NCBI GenBank assembly: GCA_039621445.1
Contig: CP154957.1
Span: 11,365,845-11,429,844, forward strand
Length of the DNA stretch: 64,000 bases
Direction: 5' to 3'
From: Euglena gracilis
Taxonomy: Eukaryota > Euglenida > Euglenophyceae > Euglenales
Shown here: positions 1-25,599 of the stretch, one piece after another
How positions within the stretch are numbered: the first letter of the stretch is position 1
Layout: every line of letters starts with the position of its first letter
Notes under the pieces: generated by a model
The model's input: only the letters and a program-made list of their open reading frames with translations
Told to the model about the DNA's origin: nothing
The model's database searches: none
Position numbers and translations under genes: made by a program

Positions 1-893
1 AACCGCAAACTACTTAGGTTCACCTTGACGCCAAGCTTCTCAAAATACTTGAACTTGCGACTGCCAGAAAGGTGTTGCAGCGTTTCCCAACCCCCCCCTC
101 CCTGTTCTGGATAGCAGCACAGACAACCACGCCCCCCTCCCTCCCGTGCTTTCCTTGGTCCAACTGTCATCCTTCATCTAAATGATACATCGTGGTGCAC
201 AGCCCAGGAGGAGGGGGATGCTGGGGAGCTTGTAAACCAATCAGGACACCCGGGGCAAGCACGCACACCACACACCTCGTTGCATAATCATCACTGCTTT
301 ACGCGTTAAACCGCCTAACCTCATTTTTAACGTTATTCCCAGTCCCGTCCCCTTCGTAAGGGCAGCATCTCTTCATCACAAATACAAGTTTTGCACGTTT
401 TACCGCCTAACACGTCTCTTCCAGAAATTATAGCATCTTTCGGGCAGTGTTGTCTGTTCACCTCCCCCATCACTGGACCTCGGGACTCACGAGATGTTCA
501 AAAATGGGCGGGTTGCTTAGGCGGTTGCCTTCTCTTCGCCTGCAACACCATGTCACCCCCCTTCACAGGGGACAGGGGGGGTCCGGTAGCATCGCCAAAC
601 AACCAGGGCTCCGGAGGCCAGGTGTTCTGCGGCTGTTTTCTGTTTTTCAAAATTTCAGGGCGTTCCAGGGGGGGTGTTTTCCAACCCCCCCCTAAAACGA
701 CCATAAATTTTCAAAATCGCCACTTTGTTAAAATGTCCAAAATGGACCCAAAACTACCCAATTTTTTGCACTGGTATCACCCTCTCAAAATTTTGAGCAC
801 AAAACAGTGGGGCATCGTAAGCGGAAACCCGCGCACTCCAAACGCGCAGAAATTGGAAAAAAATTTGGGAAATTTGCGCCGCCTAAGCCAAAA
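1..893 (+). repeat. Dispersed repeat A, copy 1 (cut by window edge)
   Basis: From base 1 this stretch aligns with 49736-50521 in the same orientation, with the same landmarks: a C-rich block, ACCGCCTAA motifs, and a shared run after 447 matching that after 50074. About 130 bases (roughly 228-360) are missing from copy 2. Open frames here are conserved only as a by-product of the repeat and show frame-breaking differences, so I do not call a gene. No terminal repeat could be seen because the left end is outside the window. Confidence 0.8.
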
Positions 894-982
894 GCGCCGA
901 AGGAATTCTTTGACCTAAAAATAAGGACCCATAGGGTTGCGGGGATTCTTGCACAGCCCTGCCCTTTGGGGTGGTTCCGACC

Positions 983-1227
983 AGGGTTTTTTTTTAAGAC
1001 CGGGGGGGGTCCCCCCCACCCACCCACCTCCTGGGGGGCCCCCGGGGTCCTGGGGGACCCACAAAAAATGGCCGAAAAATCGCGAAAAGTGCTAAAAATA
1101 GCACTTTTCAAAAATTTTCGGCGCCGAAAAATATATCCCACCACCCTCCAGGGGGACCCCCCCTGGAGGGGGGTGTCCCCCTCCACCCCCCTCCACCCCC
1201 CCGGGGTCCACAACTAAAAAAATCCCT
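983..1227. mobile_element. MITE-like element, family 1, with 10-bp TSD
   Basis: The element starts AGGGTTTTTTTTTAAGAC and ends CAACTAAAAAAATCCCT, an imperfect terminal inverted repeat. It is flanked on both sides by the 10-bp direct repeat GGTTCCGACC (973-982 and 1228-1237). Inside are G-rich and C-rich arms and a central palindrome TTTTCGGCGCCGAAAA. It has no coding capacity. Related copies lie at 25021-25304 and 55665-55939. The TSD length suggests a non-autonomous Mutator-like element (inference). Confidence 0.8.
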
Positions 1228-1373
1228 GGTTCCGACCTCTTTTTGGTCGACGGGAATCCTCCAGATGTCCAACTCTGGCGCTGGACTTCAAATGTGCCTT
1301 CAGATCAATTGGCCTCCGCCATTGCCCGGCTTCGCCGCCCCGGGGGGGCAAAGAAGAGGGGGGCACGGGCGAC

Positions 1374-1471
1374 CGGGGGTGGCCGGGTCCTGGACCCACG
1401 ACTGGTCGACGTGGCGATGGACGTACGAGCAGTTCTTCCCCCGGCAGTCAACGGCAGCGCCGGGCGCGCCT
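1374..1471 (-). CDS. De-epoxidase exon 5 (as found)
   Basis: The exon follows a GCCAG acceptor (after 1472) with codon phase matching the previous exon, whose CA plus this A gives Gln. It encodes a segment with CRGKNCSYVHRHVDQSW and VQDPATPG, resembling the VQDPNQPG region of plant VDE. The donor is uncertain: a GT follows 1374, but the open, GC-rich frame continues to about 1300. The next exon is not seen in 1-1300, so it is probably outside the window. Confidence 0.65.
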
Positions 1472-4400
1472 CTGGCCCCCATCCCAATGAGGCCGACTCC
1501 AGGGCGTACCATTATTGAGTGACCCCAGGGGGTGGGCACTTCCTATTTCCTTGTCAGAGTGACTGCTGGTTTTGCCAGGGATCAGCAAAAAAACCCAACA
1601 AAGTGACCTGTTCCCGGAATTATTTTAAGGCCCTGTCCTTTATGTTTATGGTCATTTCCCTTGGATCCTGGAGTATCCCGTCCCAGAAAAATAATGTGTG
1701 CTCCCATATCTCACACCCCAACTCCAGTTCAAACACACCTCCCCCAAAAAACCAGCCAGTCACCCCCTCCCCCAGGGGGTTGGCCAGGGTTGGATACAAA
1801 GGCAGGTGAGGGTGGTCGGAACCCCCCCAGTCCGGGGGTGCACGCCCCCCCCCCCCCCACCCCGCACACCCGACTCATATCGGCCAGTGACAATGGGAGG
1901 GAGGGAGGGCTCGGGAGGTCATGGGCTGGTGCCAATTTAATAGTCGGGGGGGGGGGGGTTCGGCAGCAGCGGCACTGGGGGAGGTCTTTCTTCACCCAGA
2001 ACTTGAGGGCACCACGGAGGCGGTGGGGGCTCGCGGACCGGTCCACCGTAAACGTGTGGCTTTGGCAGTCGAAGCAGTCGAACAGCGGGTTCCGGGTGCG
2101 GGGGACAGCGGCTCGTGTTCACAGACCAGCAACTTCCCCCCTCCCCACCCAAATGAATGGTTGTCGGTAATCATGCCTTTTGCAGGATGGCAACAAATTT
2201 TGTGGAAACACGCACACACACACACACACACACAACGGGCTTTGGTTACATCAGGCATGGTTCCCTTCTTGGCAGTGCTCTTAGGCGGCCTAACTCGCAC
2301 TTAGCTTTGAAAATGACTGCAAATTTGCGCCGACGCGCAAATCCAAAAAAAATCCTGTTTTCGAACACTGTGGCCTGAGACTCGAGACAGTCTGAAAATA
2401 GTGTTTCCCTGCACCCCAGGGCCTGGGGACGAAAACAACGACTTGGGACGCCACGGTCTACGGGCACAGCGCTCCCGGGCCCAGTGTGCATGAACACAAA
2501 GCGCTGGGCGATGAAACGAGGGGACTCCATTGTGCTTTTGCGATTTGGCGCACAATCTTTTTTCATTACAAAAAATAAAACCATTTGCGCTTTGGCGCAA
2601 ATTTTTTACTTTTTTGTATTTCACGTGGGTGACCATTGCCGCACTTGCACAATGATAACAACTTTTGTGTCAACGTGTGTTTCCATTGCGCCAAAGCGCA
2701 ATGGGTAGGCTCATGAAGAATGGAAATTTAAGAGTTATATTGCCCCAAAGCGCAAGTAGAAATACAAATTTAAAATTGCAAAAGCAACATGGCTTGCGCC
2801 GAAGCGCAAATATAACTGGTTAAAACTTATCTCACAACGCAGGGAGAGAACGGCTGTCACGTTGACTCGTGAAGTCACGTTGACTTAAAATTGGTCAACA
2901 TTGCGCGCGGCGCAAGAGCGACGTTGCTTTTACAATTTTAAAAATGTATTTCTATTGCGCTTTGGCGCAATATAACTCTTAAATTTTCATTTTGCATAAG
3001 CCTGCCCATTGCGATATGGCGCAACAGCCATCAATTTTTATTTTCTATTTTTATCACTGCCGGTGGAGAGATCAGTCCTGGAAGCATCTCATCACCAGAG
3101 CGGACAGAGCTCAGGTGGAAAACCTTGCCTGGGACAGGAAACCAACCCCCTGGTGTGTGAAAGCAACCACCAACTACTTGATATCCAGACGTGTCTTGTC
3201 CTGTGTGTTGTGAGCCCAACTGCCAGCGCCGGAGATTCCTTCCACTTGCCTCGTAGTTAAGCATGCCTGAGGGCCCTTCTTTTTGGACGACTTTGAAAAT
3301 CGGAAAATACCTGTTTGGAAAATAACAGGCACCAGATGAACCCTGGGAGTCACAGCCGAGGAAACAGTTTTGGGCGCCGAAAGGGTGTTTTAAAGAAGCT
3401 CGTCACCCCCCTTTCCTCACCCAGGATTTGAAGCACACAACTTTGGGGATGGGCGAATGGAAGTGAGAAATCGAAATGGTCCATTAACAACGGCGGAGAA
3501 GGGAAGACATGTTGACACACTTTTTTTTCCGGTAATTGCAACCCACCAGACAGCCACATCACACCGGGCAGATGGAGGACATGGTTCAGCCAAAACAGGT
3601 CTTTCTGTCAACATCCCAAAAACACTACTTTGTGCACCGAGTGCAAGGTCACTGAGGCTCCACAGCCCTCCACCCACGATTTGTCTTATTGGAACAGCCA
3701 CTCCCTCCCCAGTGCCTGAATAATTGAAAAGCACCAACCCAACTTTGGGCACAGCAGCGCTCAAACCCCCCTCATCATTCACCTCCATCGCCCACCTTCT
3801 CACACAGCACGAACGCATTCAAATGCATCTGCTTTTTGAAAGGACATTGCGCTCAAGCGCAAATGTTTTACCTTGCACTTAAGCGCAAATTAAAAAATTT
3901 GCGCTTAAGCGCAAGTTAAAACAGAAGCCCCCCTTGCACTTCTCATTTTTTGTATGATGCTTTGCGCTTCGGCGCAAATGTATTTCCTCACCAAGTCCGC
4001 ACACTGGCCGTTCGAAGAGGGGCCTCCAACACACTGTAACACATCAGAGGGACTCCCATAAGCTCAGGGGGCTTCTGTTTTAACTTGCTCTTAAGCGCAA
4101 ATTTTTTAAGTTGCGCTTAAACGCAAATTAAAAATTTGCGCTTAAGCGCAATGTCCATAACCATTGCCTTCTGTTCCCGGCAGTGTGGGGTCTGGAGTTG
4201 CTCACCAGACGTTGGGACAGGTCCATGGGCTTGCCCTCAATCCCCCCAACACCCCCCGCCTGGGTGGTTCCCACTGTACCACTCCTCGCACTTCAAGCAC
4301 CCAGGGATCACAACTCTGTGACATGCCATTTTTTCCAACTTTTCACAACGTGCATACAGAGTCCACCCTCTGGACACCTCAGCAGGCAACCCTTAATGGG

Positions 4401-7400
4401 CGCATCGCAGAGCCCAAAAAAAGCAACAAAAAGGGCCAAATTACACCCGGACTGTGTAGCACCATCAGGGGAGCACAGTAGAGGCTTCAAAAACGAGGGA
4501 CTCGCACCGGGGGTTTTGGCACTTTTTTGGGAAAATTCACGTGACCCGGCGGTCAAACCCATGGTTTTGAACCTTTTTCAAAATGGTGCACAGGCTGAAA
4601 AACACCAAAATTGGGCTGTTCCCAGGTCCCAACATCGGCAAATGATGCAAACGCCACCGTGGAGGGTCTCCGCGGAACTAGAGGGTCAAAAGGGTGGGTT
4701 CTACCGCCGGGTCTCAAAAAGTTTGAAAATTTGCGCCAAAGCGCAAGCAAAAAATCAAAACCTCAAGTGCAAGTTAGGCCGCCTAAGGTGCTTACAACGA
4801 GGCAAATGCATAAATGACGCTGCAATAAAATGACGAAATCAAATCGATGAAAGACCGCACACACCGGGAGAACGGGACAGCCCCGTGGAGAGTCCGACTT
4901 TGCGGCGGACGTTGCAGGCAGGTGGGGCACAGCCCCCTGCCCCCGCGGCCGTCCCCCGGCCACCCGCCGGTGATGAACCAGTGGCCCTGCAGCGCCTCCA
5001 GAGGGAACCCGGGCTGGACCGCCCCCGCGGCTGGCCGGGGGCACATCGTGTGGCGCTGCGGCACACAGTGGTGGCAGGGCAGCCGTCTCGGTGGCAAGGG
5101 GGCCACTGGGGGAGGGGACTCTGTAACGGGTTTCCCGAGCGGCGGACCCTGTTTCCCAGCCAAGCACCCGGGAGCACCACAAGGTGAGTGGTTGTTGTCG
5201 ATGCCACCATGCACATATGCAATGGCCCACGCACCTATGGTCCTCCGGAATCCCAAACCACCCCCAATCACGATCAGTCACAGGCAGTCGCACTAGAAGT
5301 CATCCTTCTGACGTTGAACCCGCTTGGGAAGCCAGAAACGGCTGCGAGCAAAGATTGCCCATCACATGTGTAAACTGGAGGGGGTGGAATGCAGAATATG
5401 GAATGCCAAACGAAGATATTCTATAACTCATGCAGAAGCTTCTTGTCGAAAAATGGCACTTCCGAAATTGTGTCTGACATGTGCCCAGCAAAGAATGTGC
5501 TGCACCCATACACATGGATCATCCATTCCGCCACTGAAGACATATAATTGGAACTGTCGTTGACCAAATAAACCACATCCGTTGGTTGCAGTCCATGTCC
5601 AGAAAAAAAATTTCAATAATATGATCACCCAGCCAAAACCAGTCAGGCCGAGTCACATGACTTTTCGGGCCCCTCAAAGCAACTCACACCCAGTCACACC
5701 CAGCCATGCCCAGTCATTTCACAGGTGCTTGCAATGATCGACCAGGGACAATCAATCAGCAGCCTTCTGGTCATCGTGGAATTGTTTGGAACACAACGCC
5801 ATCCACCAGCTTTCAAGTTTGGGGACCAATTCACAGCCTCGGATGTTGCGGCATCCACCTGTTTACCACGCAAACCTCACTTTCCTCGCCAAGCGTTTGG
5901 GGTGTGGGGCATTCCAACAATGAGCCGTCCCACTAGCAACAGTCGCAAACTCCAAAAGACGCCCTGGGGGGTGATCGGAGATCAGACATTCGCTGAACTT
6001 GTTGATGGCGTCGGCACTGGGCAGCATCGTTTGGGCAGATCTTGGAACACCAGGTTACCTCAGGCTTTGGTCCAGTTCTGAAGATTTCAGGCTGGGATTA
6101 TGAATATTGTCAAGGTTCGGAGTAAAATCAGGACTTTGTGTTAGGATTCAGGTTTTGGTCATGGGTCTGCATTTTGGCCAATTAGAATATAATATTCAGG
6201 CCAGTTTTGAGACCACATGGGAGGCAAACTCAAGCTACATTTTTTGCCTGAATCTTAAATCTAACACTCATAACCTAATTCTAACCTAAAACACGAAAAA
6301 TGGGAATCACTGGGAGAAAAACCGACTTGGTCACAGCATGGGACCCCCCGACCCAGAACTCCTGGTGGGGGGGGAAGGAGGAGGGGCTTCGACCCCTCCC
6401 CAGCAACCAGGACTGCTGGTTGGTTTGGCCTCACCCCACCCACCACCGATGCCGGATGCCCCCCGGGCCGTTAGAAAACAAGTCGCCGCAGCGGATCTGG
6501 CAGGCGATGGCGTCGTCGCACGCCCGGGTGCATGCCATCCACGTGCGGCAGATGGGGTCCCCCTGGCACTGGATTGGCTGCCCACGCCTGCGTTTCGGGG
6601 ACCACTCCCCGGAGGACAGCACACACAAAAAAATAAGTAATAAAATAAGCAAATCATAAACAAAATAAATAATAATATGTGTCGTAAATGAATGACAATT
6701 ATAAAAATGGCACAAAATGGCCAAAAGTGGGGAAAATCGCAATAAAATGGGGAAATTTCAAAAAAATGGCGAAGAGAAAGACAGATGGCACCGGAAAAGT
6801 GGTTCCTAATTGCCCAAAATGGCTAAAATTGACGTAATGGCGTATATTTTCCGCAGAGGCAAAGGGGAGCGTGGTGGGCCAACAAATACATTCAACAATC
6901 CAATACAGTTTCATATCAAGTCAGGTTTGGAAGTGAAACCATCACAAATACTGATTGGAAGTATTCATTCCATGCCGAATGGAAAACTCTTGATTTTCAG
7001 AGAAAGCAATCACAGTCATGGTGCTTCTAACGTTGTGAGAAAAATGCTATAAATTAATAAAATTAGCGTTAAAAAAAAGGGGAGGGTGTCATCTTCCGTG
7101 GGGGGGGGTCAAATCAGGCACAACAGAGGAGGTGACCACCTTCGGTGGTCAAGTCAGCCTGGCGGGGGGGGGGTCGCTTTCCCCACCCCTGGGCTCACAT
7201 GTCACATAACTGGATGAACTCTCAAGCTGCAACGGAACAATGTGCAAGTGCCATGCCATGCGTTGGAGCCTGTTCATGGGTAGCAAATACATTCACCTAT
7301 CCGTTTCACAAGGGTGCATCACAATGTCAACAGTTGTGAACAACAACAGCAACAAGAATGCATCATCATATGAAGAAGACATATCCACGGGGAAAACATT

Positions 7401-7822
7401 CCTCGTAGCATTTTTTGAACCTAGAAAAGAGTTTTGGGCGGGTGAGGGTGGACCAAAAAAGGAGAGCCCTGCTGGCAGACCCCCCATTCGGGGTGTTTTT
7501 GTGTTTTTTTTCTTGGGCAGGTCCACTGGCATTTCCGCCAGCCAAACCAGCCAAATTTAGTCCAGCCCCCCTGGGGCCGAACCCTGAAACAAAATCATGG
7601 CCAGACAAATCCCTCAGCTGATCCTAAATCCCCCAAACAAATCTCTCGTATTTTTTTCGATCCTGCCTTTTTTTCCAGCAACACCCCCAAATGCGCGAAT
7701 TTTGGGGGAAAATGTTCTGTGATCCGAAGTCTGGTCCACGCACCAACGTCCATAACGGCGCAACAGGGGCAAAACAGGCCCGGGGCCAGTGCCTTGGAGC
7801 AGTGGGTCAGCAGGCACAGCAC
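1374..7822 (-). CDS. Violaxanthin/diadinoxanthin de-epoxidase family (five exons seen, partial)
   Basis: The family de-epoxidises violaxanthin or diadinoxanthin in the thylakoid lumen at low pH, using ascorbate, as part of photoprotective quenching. Five minus-strand exons read in family order: a Cys-rich start (CLLTHCSKAL; 7776-7822), CRTWMAC..ACQIRCGDLFSN (6435-6587), CVPQRHTMC plus the lipocalin start HWFITGG (4911-5148), NPLFDCFDCQSHTF (1976-2111), and HVDQSWVQDPATPG (1374-1471). These match the plant landmarks CQIKCGDLF, KWYITSG, NPTFDAFDCQ and FVQDPNQPG. The many cysteines fit the disulfide-rich N-terminal domain. The plastid/lumen targeting exon and the C-terminal exon(s) were not found; the 3' part probably lies off the left edge. 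A VDE-related paralogue (VDR/VDL) is the alternative, but the CQIRCGDLF motif favours VDE proper. Confidence 0.88.
1976..2111 (-). CDS. De-epoxidase exon 4: lipocalin core
   Basis: The 136-nt exon runs from a CACGAG acceptor to a CCCCA|GTGCCG donor. It carries NPLFDCFDCQSHTF, the counterpart of the plant NPTFDAFDCQLHEF motif in the substrate barrel, then RGALKFWVKKDLPQ. Third codon positions are almost all G or C, unlike the flanking intron. Confidence 0.85.
2212..2234. repeat. (CA)n microsatellite
   Basis: About 11 perfect CA dinucleotides in an intron of the de-epoxidase gene. Confidence 0.95.
2578..4755. repeat. Cluster of TTGCGC-N4-GCGCAA palindromes
   Basis: About a dozen 15-17 bp palindromes of the form TTGCGCYNNRGCGCAA (for example TTGCGCTTTGGCGCAA, TTGCGCCGAAGCGCAA, TTGCGCTTAAGCGCAA) are scattered near 2586, 2690, 2800, 2955, 3846, 3899, 3961, 4110, 4136 and 4731. 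Spacers are A/T-rich and irregular, 20 to 900 bases. The whole cluster lies in the intron between exons 3 and 4 of the de-epoxidase gene. There is no coding signal. Confidence 0.85.
4911..5148 (-). CDS. De-epoxidase exon 3: Cys cluster and lipocalin start
   Basis: This GC-rich exon encodes CHHCVPQRHTMC, then LEALQGHWFITGG, equal to the plant CVPRKSD and FNGKWYITSG landmarks. About 18 Gly/Pro/Cys-rich residues (GLCPTCLQ) after it have no match in plant VDE and may be a lineage insertion or retained intron. The acceptor (AAACAG before 5148) and donor (CAAC|GTCCGC after 4911) are my best choices. The donor phase fits exon 4; the acceptor phase is not secure. Confidence 0.75.
5430..6430. other. 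Intron sequence without recognised features
   Basis: This is the intron between de-epoxidase exons 2 and 3. Base composition is mixed, with several short plus-strand open frames that lack codon bias. I see nothing in it that I can name. Confidence 0.5.
6435..6587 (-). CDS. De-epoxidase exon 2: CQIRCGDLF motif
   Basis: The exon follows an AACGCAG acceptor, in phase with exon 1. It reads QCQGDPICRTWMAC, TRACDDAIACQIRC, then GDLFSN, the diagnostic Cys-rich N-terminal domain of VDE (plant: ACLQTC..ECQIKCGDLFEN). The 3' end is uncertain: GTGAGG after 6435 is the strongest donor, while GTGGGG a few bases earlier would fit exon 3 phase better. Confidence 0.88.
7776..7822 (-). CDS. De-epoxidase exon 1 (as found)
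   Basis: The 47-nt exon lies between a GGGCAG acceptor and a GGGCCT|GTTTTG donor and encodes VLCLLTHCSKALAPG. It matches the CLLKGCRIELA start of mature plant VDE. Splicing to exon 2 is in phase. Because it begins with an acceptor, at least one upstream exon (transit peptide) must exist, probably between 7.9 and 10.2 kb, but it was not identified. Confidence 0.75.
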
Positions 7823-8001
7823 CTGCCCATCCCCCCCGGCCACGTGGAGGAGGAGGCAGAGGGGGCCCAGCAGGGGCAGCAGCGACCGCGGCTGTCACAT
7901 GGCGGCCCTAATCCCCCCTCTCGGGATGGCTGTGGGTCGCACCCGGCAAAAAGGTGTAAAAATATATCAAAATACATATGTAATAAATTATATAAAAAAT
8001 A

Positions 8002-8088
8002 ACTAAACAAACAAACAAACAAACAAACAAGCAAACAAACAAATATAAATAAATAAATAAATAAGTAAATAAAAATAAAAATATAAAA
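8002..8088. repeat. (AAAC)n/(AAAT)n microsatellite
   Basis: Runs of AAAC (8010-8040) pass into AAAT and A/T-rich sequence. Confidence 0.9.
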
Positions 8089-8099
8089 AATATGGACAC

Positions 8100-9573
8100 G
8101 GGGAAATGGAATGCAGGGCAAAAAAAATGCAACCGCCACCCTCCCCTGGCACTCGGGTTAAACGGGAATCCCGGAAACCCGTTGGTGGATGGGGGAGGAC
8201 GTCTAAATTTGAAGCCCCAAACATTCGACTTGGAATTAATGGGACCGCCGCCATTGTGATCGGAGAGTTGGTCCAAATTTTTATGGTAAAGACATTCGCT
8301 CCCTCTTGCCATACAGTTTCCCCAATGAGAATTAGGATAAAGGTAAAGGTTCGGATATTGCAATGGCGCCTCAATTTCGGTTCAGCAAAGAACTTAACCA
8401 CAACCTCAGCCAAAACCTATTCCTCTCCCTACCCCCCAGGGTGCTGACCCGGTCCCCGGGCCATCTCGCAACGTCCCTGGAAAGAAACTGCTGCCTTTTG
8501 GGGTTTTGGGGATCTGTTAAATGCAAGGGACACAAGGGACGAAAAAGGAAATGCATTGGGTGCATTTTGGGGCCCACAAATCACGCCAGGTGAATTTTTA
8601 CGACTCCCGTCAGGAAAGAAATCAGCAACGCCCCATCACACCGACTGCGCCGTGCAACGATCGGAACATTCCCCAAGCCGTGGGTCAAGCGATGGAGACC
8701 CTGAGCAGAAGAGAGAACCATTGACAACTCATTCCCAAAGCGTTGATTTCAGGAGGCTTGGGGGCTGAGAGGGTTCAACTCATCCAATCACGAAAATCTG
8801 TATGCCCCCCCCCCCCCGAAGGGAATGAATGGCTGGCTTTTTTTCCAGAGTGATTGACTGACTGTTTCGGCCCCTCCCCGAGGGGGGGGGGGCAGCAAAA
8901 AAAACACGACCAAAATGACCTGGGCCAAACACCCATATGGTTATCCAGAGTCCAAGACCCAACTCCCAGTCACGCCCACACACGCCGAATCACGCCAATA
9001 ATCCCAACTTTAAATAGAGAGTGTGTCATTCACAAAGCACACAATACATAATCATAACAACCCAGCCTTCAAATCTGATGGTGTTGTGGTCCCAGAGAAC
9101 CCGGTTTGAGTCCTGGTGGGACCCCCACAGGCAAGCACCTTCGGTTAACTGTCTCTTGGGACCCCACATCCCCTGCATTCTGGCTTTGAGGTAATAAACA
9201 ACTGCAATGGCAATCTCTGAAATTTTGGGTTACTGTTTCCCCATAATATTCCAAATGCAGGCGCCTTTGGACGTTGTTGGAAACAAATCCACCGTCATCA
9301 GGATGGTGAGTAATAGTGAATGCACCCCCCATTGTTTGTGATCATATTCACAAATGCACAGAAGCCATGCTCACAAAAACGGATATGCAGGGCGGTCCTT
9401 AAGTGATTTCTGGCATCCTTGGACCATCACCCATCCACCCAAAACGGCAAAAAATGTGTTTTTTCGACTTTTGATTTCGACCCCATTTGATCCCCGGATG
9501 GGCCGTTGGCCGCTTAAGGGGCGGTCCTTTAGGGGAAAAAATACTCCCGTACCTCATGGACCGCCCTGCGGAT

Positions 9574-9621
<48 letters not shown>

Positions 9622-10200
9622 TCCCATCAGATGACGTCGTCTGGGAACAACTTTTGTACAAAAAACGCGGCACAAATTGCACAGAGAATATTCACGTGGG
9701 CTTACTTGGGAGATGAATGATGATGATTGCAGCAGATCCAAAACACGCCGAATGCACAAATGCTACAGACAAGCGTTGCTCACTGCATGTGGGAAGCTAA
9801 ATACCTCGGTGAGGTGAGGGGGAAAATAGTGTGTGGCGAAAAAAGAATCCACGAGCATAGGTGTGAGGTCAGATGGCTAGATGGAGATCGGTGAGGTCAG
9901 GGTTAAGTGTTGCCTTTGTAGCTCACTGGAGTCCAGTGCAGCTTCAGAGGGTCAATATGCGTCTGGGCGGTGCTGTTGCTGGTTCAAAAATGATATTTGA
10001 AAACAACCACCCATAAACACAACGCAAAATAATACAACACCAACCCACCAGACAATAAAATACAGAGCAGCACACACAGACACCTACACCCACCCACCCA
10101 CCCACCCACCCACCCACAGACACACACCCACACCCACACGCACACAAACATTCGCTGCGGTGCGCAAACATTCACTAACACTCGCTCACTAATACTCACT
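8100..10200. other. Region between de-epoxidase and acetyltransferase genes
   Basis: It holds a G-run element near 8870-8900, a (GT)n tract at 9576-9618, and CCCA and CTCAA repeats after 10080. It should contain the 5' exon(s) and promoter of the de-epoxidase gene and the 3' flank of the acetyltransferase gene, but I cannot point to either. Confidence 0.5.
9576..9618. repeat. (GT)n microsatellite
   Basis: About 21 uninterrupted GT units. Confidence 0.97.
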
Positions 10201-10256
10201 AACACATAACTCAACTCAACTCAACTCAACTCAACTCAAATCAACTCAACTCAAAT
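10081..10256. repeat. (CCCA)n then (CTCAA)n microsatellites
   Basis: CCCA tetranucleotides at 10087-10118 are followed by a CTCAA pentanucleotide array at 10207-10256, next to the presumed 3' end of the acetyltransferase gene. Confidence 0.9.
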
Positions 10257-10262
10257 ACTACA

Positions 10263-24587
<14,325 letters not shown>

Positions 24588-24639
24588 CTGGAGGAGAGGG
24601 CAGAGACGGGTGGGTGGTTGGGTGGATGAGGTCGTGAAG

Positions 24640-25018
24640 AGGTGTGTGTGTGTGTATGTATGTATACATATGTGTATGTGTGTGTATATATATATATATA
24701 TATACACATATATATATATATATACATATGCATAGACATATATGTATATATGTGTATATGTGTATATGTATATATATGTATATATGTATATGTATATATG
24801 TATATATGTATGTATATATATGTATATGTATATATGTATATATGTGTGTATATATGTATATATGTATGTATGTATATATGTATGTATGTATATATGTATG
24901 TATGTATATATGTGTGTGTGTATATGTATGTATGTATATATGTGTGTGTGTATATATATATATATATGTGTATATATATATATATATATATACTATATAT
25001 ACTATATATACATATATA
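24640..25018. repeat. TA/GTAT-rich microsatellite
   Basis: Nearly 380 bases of TATATA, GTAT and TGTG units. Open frames of Tyr/Ile/Met/Cys repeats are artefacts. Confidence 0.97.
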
Positions 25019-25020
25019 TC

Positions 25021-25304
25021 AGGGGTTTTTTTAAGACCGGGGGGGAGGGGGGGTCCCCCCCCCCCACCCACCCGCGGGGGGGGGGTCCCGGGGGCCCCCC
25101 GGGGGGGGGGGGGGGCCGGGGGACCCACAAAAATGGCCGAAAAATCGCGAAAAGTGCTAAAAATAGAATTTTTTTCGGCACCGAAAAGTATACCCCACCC
25201 CCCTCCGGGGGGTCCCCCCCGGGGGGGGGGGAGGGGGTCCGGCGGACCCACCCACCCTACCCCCCCTCCCCCCCCCCCGGGGGTCCAAACTTAAAAAAAT
25301 CCCT
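25021..25304. mobile_element. MITE-like element, family 1
   Basis: It starts AGGGGTTTTTTTAAGACCGG and ends CAAACTTAAAAAAATCCCT, a 16-bp inverted repeat with one mismatch. G-rich and C-rich arms enclose ATGGCCGAAAAATCGCGAAA and a TTTTTCGGCACCGAAAA core, as in copies 983-1227 and 55665-55939. It is inserted beside TA microsatellites, so no clear target duplication is visible. Another ATCCCTGAT end fragment lies at 25360. Confidence 0.8.
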
Positions 25305-25370
25305 GATCTATAAAAATAAAAAAAAAAAAAAAAAATATCTTAAAATAAAAAAATAAAAAAAAATCCCTGA

Positions 25371-25556
25371 TATAGATATAGATATATAGATACAGATATA
25401 TACATACATACATATATATATATATAGATATATATACATAGAGATACATATACAGACATATACATACATACATACATATATATATATATGTATATATATG
25501 TGTATATATATGTATATATATGTATATATATGTATATATATGTATATATATATGAA
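25371..25556. repeat. TA-rich microsatellite
   Basis: GATA, CATA and TATATG units. Confidence 0.95.
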
Positions 25557-25599
25557 CACACACGACCATGCACACGGTGGGGTGGGTGGATGGATGAGG

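Noticed and set aside
2578-4755. CRISPR array
   Set aside because: The palindromes are short, vary in the middle and have irregular spacing of 20-900 bases in a eukaryotic intron.
24642-25356. Open frames of 130-300 codons rich in Tyr, Ile, Met and Cys
   Set aside because: Products of TA/GTAT repeats.
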